Below are positions 52,056-58,343 of a DNA stretch of 58,343 bases, in pieces. Within the stretch, counting starts at the first letter, position 1. The number at the start of each line of letters is the position of its first letter. The position numbers and the translations under genes were made by a program. This DNA is from Cohnella caldifontis (lineage in GTDB: Bacteria > Bacillota > Bacilli > Paenibacillales > Paenibacillaceae), in assembly GCF_029360585.1 (NCBI RefSeq), contig NZ_JAQZSJ010000026.1, forward strand, positions 1,941 to 60,283, in the 5' to 3' direction. A model generated the notes under the pieces. It saw nothing but the letters and a program-made list of their open reading frames with translations. It did no database searches and was not told where the DNA came from.

Positions 52056-52882
52056 GGCAATCGAAGTTTGCGATTACGGCAGGCTATGCAGCGCTGTTGT
52101 CGATCTCCGCCCTGTTTATCATTCCGTTCGTTTGGTTATTGCGAAGCTCGCTCATGGATTTGTCCCAGATCTTCACCATGCCGCCGGAGTGGATCCCGAA
52201 GCCGTTCCACTGGGACAATTTCCATCGCGCGCTCACGATCCTGCCGTTCGGCACCTTCTTTACCAATACGCTGATCATCGTGGCCGGCGTTCTCGTCGGC
52301 ACCGTGGCGACCAGCAGCATCGCGGCGTTCGGGTTCTCGCGGATTCGATGGAAAGGCAGGGACGCCGTATTCGGCATTCTGATGTCCAGCATGATGCTGC
52401 CGGCGGCCGTCACGCTGATTCCCAGCTTTCTCGGTTGGAAGATGCTCGGCTTCTACGATACGTACTATCCGCTTATCGTACCGGCTTATTTCGGCGGCGG
52501 AGTCTTCAATATCTTCCTGCTGCGCCAATTCTATTTCACGATTCCGCGGGATTTCGACGAAGCCGCCTTCGTGGACGGAGCGACTTATTTTCAAATCTAT
52601 CTGAGAGTGATCCTGCCGCTTAGCCGTTCGGTTCTGATCGTGGTCGCCTTATTCAGCTTCTTGGGATCCTGGAATGATTTCATGGGTCCGCTCATTTATG
52701 TGAAAAGCGACAGTCTGTTTACCCTTGCGCTCGGGCTTCAGATGTTCCAGGGGACCTATACCGCCCAATGGGATCTGCTGATGGCGGCTTCGGCAGCCGT
52801 CGTGCTGCCCTGCGTCGTCGTGTTCCTCATCGGGCAGCGTTACTTCCTGGAAGGGATTACGTTGACCGGTCTGAAAGGATGA
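52052..52882 (+). CDS. Sugar ABC transporter permease 2 (MalG-type)
   Basis: 276 residues with six spans. The EAA loop reads FDEAAFVDGATYFQIYLRVI near 170-190. The GTG at 52052 overlaps the previous stop (GTGA) with GGAGGGGAG upstream. Together with permease 1 and the lipoprotein it forms a CUT1-type importer. Confidence 0.94.
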   Translation: MRQSKFAITAGYAALLSISALFIIPFVWLLRSSLMDLSQIFTMPPEWIPKPFHWDNFHRALTILPFGTFFTNTLIIVAGVLVGTVATSSIAAFGFSRIRWKGRDAVFGILMSSMMLPAAVTLIPSFLGWKMLGFYDTYYPLIVPAYFGGGVFNIFLLRQFYFTIPRDFDEAAFVDGATYFQIYLRVILPLSRSVLIVVALFSFLGSWNDFMGPLIYVKSDSLFTLALGLQMFQGTYTAQWDLLMAASAAVVLPCVVVFLIGQRYFLEGITLTGLKG

Positions 52883-52910
52883 GAGGACGAAAGAGAGGAA
52901 GAAACGGAAA

Positions 52911-54752
52911 ATGAAACGTACCGCACCCCCGCTCATGCGTTGGCAACCCGTTCCGTTTACGAAAGTGAGCATCGAGGACGCTTTCTGGCGTCCGCGGCTC
53001 GAGACGTTGAACGAAGTGACGATCAAGGCTTGCCTGGCCCAGTGCGAGGCGACGGGGCGGATCTCGAACTTCGCCAAGGCCGGCGGCCGGATGGAAGGAC
53101 CGTTCGAGGGCATCTATTTCAACGACTCCGACGTGTACAAGGTGCTTGAGGGCGTTGCCTATCTGCTGATGTCGAACCGGGATTCGGAGCTGGAGGCGGA
53201 AACGGATCGGATCATCGATTTTATCGCTTCGGCGCAGGAACCGGACGGGTATTTGTGCACCTACTTTACGCTGGCGGCGCCCGATAAGAAATGGACCGAC
53301 ATGGAAAAGCACGAAATGTACAACGGCGGGCACTTGATCGAGGCGGCGGTCGCTTATTATGAGGCGACGGGCAAACGCAAGCTGCTTGACGCAGCCTGCA
53401 GGTTGGCCGATCACTACGACCGCGTCTTCGGCCCGGGCAAACGCCATTGGGTAGAAGGGCACGAGGAAATCGAACTCGCTCTCGTGAAGCTGTATCGCGT
53501 TACGCATGAGGAACGGTATTGGAAGCTCGCTCTATGGCTGCTGGAGGAACGCGGTCACGGTTACGGCCAGGGGGAAATCTGGGAGAAAGAAGAATGGGGG
53601 CCGGCCTACTGCCAGGACGACGTTCCGGTTCGGGACATCGAGAGAGTGACCGGGCACGCCGTCCGCGCCATGTATCTCTATACGGCCATGGCGGACGTCG
53701 TTCACGCTTCGGGCGACCCGGCCTATGTCGAGGCTTTGCATCGCGTGTGGGCGCATACGGTGGAGCGCAATATGTACGTAACGGGGGGCATCGGGCCTTC
53801 CCGGCACAATGAAGGCTTTACCCGCGACTACGATCTTCCGAACGAGACGGCTTATTGCGAAACATGCGCCGCGATCGCCATGGCGTTCTGGAATCACCGG
53901 ATGAACCTGCTGTTCGGCGACGCCCGATATGCCGACGTGGTGGAGCGCGAAATGTACAACGGCGCTTTGGCCGGCATTTCGTTGTCCGGCGACAAGTTTT
54001 TCTACGTCAATCCGCTGGCGTCGAAAGGAGACCACCACCGCGTGGAATGGTTCGGCACGTCCTGTTGTCCGACCAATCTCGTTCGGTATTTGCCTTCCAT
54101 CGGCCAGTATGCGTATGCGAGGACCGGCGATGGGCTTGCCGTCAATCAATTCCTGAACGGCGAAGCGGAGTTCGCGATCGGCGACGGTCTGAACGTCAAG
54201 CTGAGCCAAAAGACGAATTACCCCTGGGACGGCCGGATCGAGCTTACGGTTCACCCGGAGCGGGCGGCGAACTTCGCCGTTCGATTGCGCGTTCCGGGGT
54301 GGTGCAGAGGCTACAGGCTCGAGGTTTGCGGTGCGCCTATCTCTGGAGCCGAAGCGCTGACAGACCGGGGGTATCTCGTTCTGGATCGGCGTTGGTCGCC
54401 GGGAGATTCCGTCGTGCTTGAACTAGACATGCCGGTGGAGGCCGTGCGCGCCCGGGCGGAAGTCGAAGCCGATCGCGGCCGAATCGCGATTCAGCGCGGC
54501 CCCATCGTTTATTGCGTGGAGCAAGCGGATAATCCGGATCTCACCTATGACGCCTTCGCCCTTTCCGCGCGGGAACCGCTGATCGTCCGTCACCGTCCGG
54601 AACTGCTTGGCGGCGTGACGGTATTGATGGGGAGAGCGGAAGACGGAAAGCCGTGCCTGCTGGTTCCTTATTATGCGTGGGATAACCGGGAGAAAGGCTT
54701 CATGCAGGTCTGGATCCGGGAGGCGGAAGACCGGAACTTATATGTCTATTAA
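52911..54752 (+). CDS. GH127 family glycosidase (beta-L-arabinofuranosidase type)
   Basis: 613 residues with an alpha/alpha-barrel of the GH127 type. The catalytic features of the family's cysteine mechanism are visible: Glu-x3-Cys-x2-Cys in NETAYCETCAA near 310-317 and the Cys pair in WFGTSCCPTNLVRYLP near 385, which bind zinc in HypBA1. There is no signal peptide, so it acts in the cytoplasm on imported oligosaccharide. The substrate is probably a terminal beta-L-arabinofuranose, but other GH127 activities are possible. It starts 28 bases after the permease. Confidence 0.92.
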   Translation: MKRTAPPLMRWQPVPFTKVSIEDAFWRPRLETLNEVTIKACLAQCEATGRISNFAKAGGRMEGPFEGIYFNDSDVYKVLEGVAYLLMSNRDSELEAETDRIIDFIASAQEPDGYLCTYFTLAAPDKKWTDMEKHEMYNGGHLIEAAVAYYEATGKRKLLDAACRLADHYDRVFGPGKRHWVEGHEEIELALVKLYRVTHEERYWKLALWLLEERGHGYGQGEIWEKEEWGPAYCQDDVPVRDIERVTGHAVRAMYLYTAMADVVHASGDPAYVEALHRVWAHTVERNMYVTGGIGPSRHNEGFTRDYDLPNETAYCETCAAIAMAFWNHRMNLLFGDARYADVVEREMYNGALAGISLSGDKFFYVNPLASKGDHHRVEWFGTSCCPTNLVRYLPSIGQYAYARTGDGLAVNQFLNGEAEFAIGDGLNVKLSQKTNYPWDGRIELTVHPERAANFAVRLRVPGWCRGYRLEVCGAPISGAEALTDRGYLVLDRRWSPGDSVVLELDMPVEAVRARAEVEADRGRIAIQRGPIVYCVEQADNPDLTYDAFALSAREPLIVRHRPELLGGVTVLMGRAEDGKPCLLVPYYAWDNREKGFMQVWIREAEDRNLYVY

Positions 54753-54800
54753 CGATCGTAGTTAGGGTTTTCTAATCGGTTACGGAAAGGAGTGTCGGCG

Positions 54801-56549
54801 ATGTCGGCAACAACGGCGATTCCCCGTCCGGAGCATCCGCGCCCGCAAATGGCGCGCACCTCCTGGATGAATCTCAACGGAGAGTGGCAGTTCGAAATCG
54901 ATGCCGGACGCAGCGGCAAAGAGCGGGGGTGGTTTGCCACCGAGGAGGCTTTGACCCGCACGATCCTCGTGCCGTTCTGTCCGGAGAGCAAGCTGTCCGG
55001 AGTGGAGCACAAAGATTTCATGCCGGCCGTCTGGTATCGGCGGACGTTCGAGCTTCCCGCGGATTGGTCTGCGGGCCGCGTGCTGCTTCATTTCGGAGCG
55101 GTCGATTACGAGGCCGAAGTCTGGATCAACGGCCAGTCCGTCGGCAAGCACCGGGGCGGGTACAGCTCGTTCCATTTCGATATTACCGCCCAACTGCGCC
55201 CGGGCACGAATACGGTAACCGTCTATGCGGAAGACGACAACCGGACCGGCTTGCAGCCCCGCGGCAAACAAAGCGAACGCTACGAATCCCACGGCTGCGA
55301 CTATACGCGCACGACGGGAATTTGGCAGACGGTGTGGCTGGAGCATGTGCCGGACGTTTCGATCGCTTCCTTCAGGCTCTATCCGGACCCGGACAACGCG
55401 TGCGTCCAGATCGAAGCCAAGCTTCGGGGGCCGGCGGCCGGGTGCGTGTTGGAGGCGGCGGCGTCTTACGGAGGGCAGGAGGTCGGCCGGACTTCTGCCC
55501 GAATTTCGGGACCTTCCGTCCGGCTCACGCTGCCCGTATCGGAGGTGCACCTCTGGCAGCCGGGCGATCCGAAGCTCTACGATTTGAAGCTGAAGGTGAG
55601 CGGCGGCCCGTCGGCTCCGGACGAGGTCGACTCGTACTTCGGCCTGAGATCGATCCGCTTGGACGGCATGGCGTTCCGCATCAACGGCAAATCGGTGTTT
55701 CAGCGGCTCGTGCTCGATCAAGGCTTTTATCCGGATGGCGTGTATACGGCGCCGTCGGACGAGGACCTGCGCAGGGACATCGAAATCTCGATGGGACTCG
55801 GCTTTAACGGAGCCCGGCTGCACGAGAAAATGTTCGAGGAGCGCTTCCTGTATTGGGCGGACCGGCTCGGTTATTTGGTATGGGGCGAGCATGCCAACTG
55901 GGGGCTGGACATCACGACGCCCCGCGGGTTGGAGCGCTTCCTGCCGGAATGGATCGAAGCCGTGGAACGCGATTTCAACCATCCGGCCTTGATCGGTTGG
56001 TGTCCGTTCAACGAGACGTGGGACCGCGACGGCGCGCGCCAGGATCCGGACGTGCTGCGGATCGTATACGAGACGACGACAGCGCTCGATCCGACCCGGC
56101 CGGTCATCGATACGAGCGGCAACTATCACGTGATTACGGACATTTTCGACATTCACGATTACGACCAGAATCCGGAGACGTTCCGCGCGCGTTACGAGCC
56201 GATGAAGACGGGTGGCGTAGCGTTCAATACGTTCCCGGAACGGCAGACGTACCGCGGCGAACCTTACTTCGTGAGCGAATACGGCGGGATTTGGTGGAAC
56301 CCGGGACAGATGGACGGCAAATCGTGGGGGTATGGCAACCGTCCGGCTACCGAGGAGGAGTTTCTCGCGCGTTATGCCGGCCTGACCGACACGTTGCTGG
56401 ACCATCCGATGATGTTCGGTTTCTGCTACACGCAGCTTTACGACGTCGAGCAGGAAGTGAACGGGCTTTATACGTACGACCGCAAACCGAAGTTCGATCC
56501 GGCGGCGATTCGCCGCATCAACGGCCGCAAGGCGGCGATCGAGGATTAG
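54801..56549 (+). CDS. GH2 family glycosidase (beta-galactosidase/glucuronidase-like)
   Basis: 582 residues: jelly-roll sugar-binding domain (LNGEWQFEIDAGRSGKERG near 30), an Ig-like domain (about 190-285) and a TIM barrel. The acid/base Glu is in GWCPFNETWD near 405 and the nucleophile Glu in YFVSEYGGIWW near 492. No signal peptide, so cytoplasmic. The exact sugar is open (beta-galactoside, beta-glucuronide or beta-L-arabinopyranoside). AAAGGAG precedes the ATG at 54801 by 8 bases; a GTG at 54792 is the alternative. Confidence 0.92.
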   Translation: MSATTAIPRPEHPRPQMARTSWMNLNGEWQFEIDAGRSGKERGWFATEEALTRTILVPFCPESKLSGVEHKDFMPAVWYRRTFELPADWSAGRVLLHFGAVDYEAEVWINGQSVGKHRGGYSSFHFDITAQLRPGTNTVTVYAEDDNRTGLQPRGKQSERYESHGCDYTRTTGIWQTVWLEHVPDVSIASFRLYPDPDNACVQIEAKLRGPAAGCVLEAAASYGGQEVGRTSARISGPSVRLTLPVSEVHLWQPGDPKLYDLKLKVSGGPSAPDEVDSYFGLRSIRLDGMAFRINGKSVFQRLVLDQGFYPDGVYTAPSDEDLRRDIEISMGLGFNGARLHEKMFEERFLYWADRLGYLVWGEHANWGLDITTPRGLERFLPEWIEAVERDFNHPALIGWCPFNETWDRDGARQDPDVLRIVYETTTALDPTRPVIDTSGNYHVITDIFDIHDYDQNPETFRARYEPMKTGGVAFNTFPERQTYRGEPYFVSEYGGIWWNPGQMDGKSWGYGNRPATEEEFLARYAGLTDTLLDHPMMFGFCYTQLYDVEQEVNGLYTYDRKPKFDPAAIRRINGRKAAIED

Positions 56550-56563
56550 ATTACGCCCTGCGC

Positions 56564-56609
56564 AAACAAGCCCGTGATCCGATATCTTACCCGGATCACG
56601 GGCTTGTTT
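56564..56609 (+). terminator. Strong terminator at the end of the carbohydrate operon
   Basis: AAACAAGCCCGTGATCC (56564-56580) and GGATCACGGGCTTGTTT (56593-56609) form a perfect 17-bp stem. Confidence 0.9.
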
Positions 56610-56613
56610 ATCA

Positions 56614-56776
56614 TTAGGACAAGTTCTTCTCTAGCATCTTCCATACTTGTTCTTCCATCACGCGAGGGGGATAGGGCATTCCGTTCTTACACCGCCATTC
56701 CACGATTCCTACGTATGCCGGCGCGAAAAATTGAACCGGAATCTCCTCGTTTAATCCGCTCTTTTTCCCTTCGACC
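56614..56776 (-). pseudogene. C-terminal fragment of a second TetR gene
   Basis: The minus strand from 56776 reads FFAPAYVGIVEWRCKNGMPY then PPRVMEEQV, ending in a TAA at 56614. It aligns with the end of the intact TetR beside it (FAGTAYVGVIEWWIRNGMPY), but the remaining gene is missing. This is a degenerate paralogue made by duplication or recombination. Confidence 0.8.
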
Positions 56777-56789
56777 AGGTCCCACCCCT

Positions 56790-56848
56790 CATCAAGCCGG
56801 CAAGCTGAAAGCGATCGGCGTCAGCAATTACGGAAGGGATAAGGATAG
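56790..56848 (+). pseudogene. Scrap of an aldo/keto reductase gene
   Basis: The plus strand reads HQAGKLKAIGVSNYG, the AKR motif (GKxxAIGVSN). No other part of the gene is present. Confidence is limited by shortness. Confidence 0.5.
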
Positions 56849-56858
56849 GGGACATGGA

Positions 56859-57407
56859 CTATAGAGTCCTCGCTAACAGCGCCCCGACTTGCTTGGCCAT
56901 CACTTTCGGCGGATACGGCATCCCGTTACGGATCCACCATTCGATGACCCCTACGTAGGCGGTCCCCGCGAATTGCAGCATCACGTCATCGTGTAAATCC
57001 GCGTTTTTTCCGCTCTCCCGGTCGATCTCGCCTTTGAAACCTTCCATGAAAGAAGCAAGGAGCCGGGTCCGAAACGATGCGGGAGCCCCTTTCGTTGCCA
57101 ACATGGTCGAAAAGAGCAAATGGTTTTTCTCGAAATATTCGAAGTACGGCACGAGAGCGTCGGTCCAATCCATCTCGCAGGCCCAAGCATCCATTTCCTT
57201 CAGTTCATTAATGAGCGATTCGATGATTTTGTCCAATAAATCGTATTTGTCCTGATAGTGAAGATAAATCGTTCCGCGGTTTACGTTGGCCCGGTCCGCG
57301 ATATCCTGAATCGTAATGTCATCGAATTTCTTTTCGGACATCAGTTCAATGACGGCTTTCTTCAAGGATTCTTGGGTTTTCAGAATTCTCCGATCCACTT
57401 TTGCCAT
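56859..57407 (-). CDS. TetR-family transcriptional regulator
   Basis: About 182 residues. The N-terminal helix-turn-helix is DITIQDIADRANVNRGTIYL near 28-48; the C-terminal dimer domain has YVGVIEWWIRNGMPYPP near 155. ATG at 57407 (MAKVDRRILKTQ) is the usual start; an in-frame ATG at 57491 would put an unusual extension before the HTH. It is divergent from the MFS gene at 57628, with a GTTGAT-AA-ATCAAC dyad in the shared region, so it probably represses that exporter and itself. Confidence 0.87.
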   Translation of the reverse strand: MAKVDRRILKTQESLKKAVIELMSEKKFDDITIQDIADRANVNRGTIYLHYQDKYDLLDKIIESLINELKEMDAWACEMDWTDALVPYFEYFEKNHLLFSTMLATKGAPASFRTRLLASFMEGFKGEIDRESGKNADLHDDVMLQFAGTAYVGVIEWWIRNGMPYPPKVMAKQVGALLARTL

Positions 57408-57456
57408 CGTCAATCGCACCAAACTTTCTTCGATAATTGACGTACTGAATCGTTTT

Positions 57457-57470
57457 GTTGATAAATCAAC
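57457..57470. promoter_or_regulatory. Putative TetR operator
   Basis: GTTGAT (57457-57462) and ATCAAC (57465-57470) form a perfect 6-bp dyad with a 2-base spacer, between the divergent TetR and MFS genes. Confidence 0.5.
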
Positions 57471-57627
57471 GAATCGCGGGTTTTTAACCATTGAAGATAG
57501 GCTGCCTTCCTATGATAATAGACATGCGGTGATTAAACAACCATATTCGTTTATTCAGAAAGTGAGGTTTATCGAAATGGGCAACGATATCTTTGCCGAG
57601 AATTTGAAGTAAACGAAGCGGAGGATT

Positions 57628-58302
57628 ATGGAAAAACCGAATCACTTACTCATCCTAATATTGACTGTCGGCGTGTTCGGTATTTTAAACACCGAAATGG
57701 GCGTCATTGGGTTATTGCCTTCCATTGCGGAACACTTTCATGTCAGCATCTCGAAAGCAGGGTGGCTTGTAAGTTTTTTCGCGATTACGATTGCCGTGTC
57801 CGGACCCACGCTGCCGTTGTTATTTTCCGGGATCGATCGCAAGAAAGTCATGTTGCTTGTCTTAACCGCTTTCGTCGTTGGGAATACGATATCCCTATTG
57901 ACGACTAACTTTACCATTCTCTTAATCGCCCGTATCCTTCCGGCGCTTTTTCATCCAATCTATTGTTCTTTGGCCTTTACCGTCGCTGCTTCTTCCGTAC
58001 GGAAAGAAGAAGCTCCCAAAGCGGTCTCCAAAATCTTTATCGGAGTATCCGCCGGCATGGCAGCCGGCGTGCCGATCGCAAGTTTGATCGTTAGTGCCGT
58101 TTCTTATGAAATGGCAATGGCGTTCTTTGCGATCGTGAATTTTATCGTGCTCTTGGCGACTATGGTTTTCGTGCCCTCTTTGCCGGTTAAAGAAAGGCTT
58201 TCTTATGGCGCGCAGCTTTCCGTATTGAAAAAACCGATCCTATGGCTTTCCGTCGTGACGGTTATTTTATTGAACTCGGCGGTTTTCGGGGTATATAGTT
58301 AG
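57628..58302 (+). pseudogene. MFS transporter, 3'-truncated
   Basis: 224 residues of an AraJ-type drug or sugar exporter: MEKPNHLLILILTVGVFGIL, then GVIGLLPSIAEHFHVS and PIYCSLAFTVAASSVRK. About seven spans are present where twelve (about 390 residues) are expected. A TAG at 58300-58302 follows GVYS, and the next 41 bases do not continue the family. It is either broken by an insertion at about 58300 or by a nonsense mutation. GCGGAGG precedes the ATG. Confidence 0.75.
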
Positions 58303-58343
58303 GGCTTGCTGAACGGGTCGCTTTTTAGGGCATCACGGGCAAG

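Overview
This window reads as a chromosomal stretch of a spore-forming Firmicute of the Paenibacillaceae (Paenibacillus/Cohnella-like). The evidence is the gene order sigW-rsiW-cdaA-cdaR-glmM-glmS (the Bacillus order), tiny YjcZ-type sporulation proteins, a glmS ribozyme, a T-box leader, and GC-rich host genes with GGAGG ribosome sites. No database search was possible; identities come from reading motifs and family knowledge.

Layout. 1-4.5 kb: a membrane protein (minus strand), two 32-35 aa sporulation membrane peptides with matching upstream elements, and PEP carboxylase. 4.5-13.4 kb: an EamA transporter, then the SigW/RsiW envelope-stress pair, the c-di-AMP cyclase CdaA with its regulator CdaR, GlmM, a small minus-strand protein, and GlmS behind a glmS ribozyme.

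13.4-42.4 kb: an AT-rich Tn7-like transposon of about 29 kb sits 25 bp downstream of the glmS stop, at the classical attTn7 position. It has tnsA, tnsB, tnsC and two different tnsD/tniQ genes, four TnsB-type sites at exact 20-bp spacing at the glmS-proximal end, four dispersed sites at the far end, and an exact 5-bp repeat (CCTAT) at both borders. The cargo is a defence island: a complete Wadjet plasmid-defence operon (order D-A-B-C), a complete Qat operon (QatABCD), a solitary PD-(D/E)xK nuclease, a HEPN (AbiU2-like) protein and several unknown genes. Gene wreckage is also present: the 3' end of thrS, a csaA with an amber stop, and a UvrD-helicase scrap.

42.4-45.9 kb: host flank with decayed genes (truncated MerR, shortened AraC regulator, frameshifted SDR), an intact VOC protein, then the fused chorismate mutase/DAHP synthase gene (minus strand) under a T-box whose specifier loop reads UUC (Phe). 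45.9-56.6 kb: a carbohydrate locus with a two-component system (AraC-type response regulator and YesM-type kinase), an ABC importer (lipoprotein and two permeases), a GH127 and a GH2 glycosidase. A 24-bp motif with only two differences lies at the same distance from the -10 in front of both the regulator gene and the importer gene, which suggests autoregulation plus target activation; a cre-like site overlaps the importer promoter. 56.6-58.3 kb: fragments of TetR and aldo/keto reductase genes, an intact TetR regulator, and a divergent MFS gene that stops early at the window edge.

No tRNA, rRNA or CRISPR array was seen.
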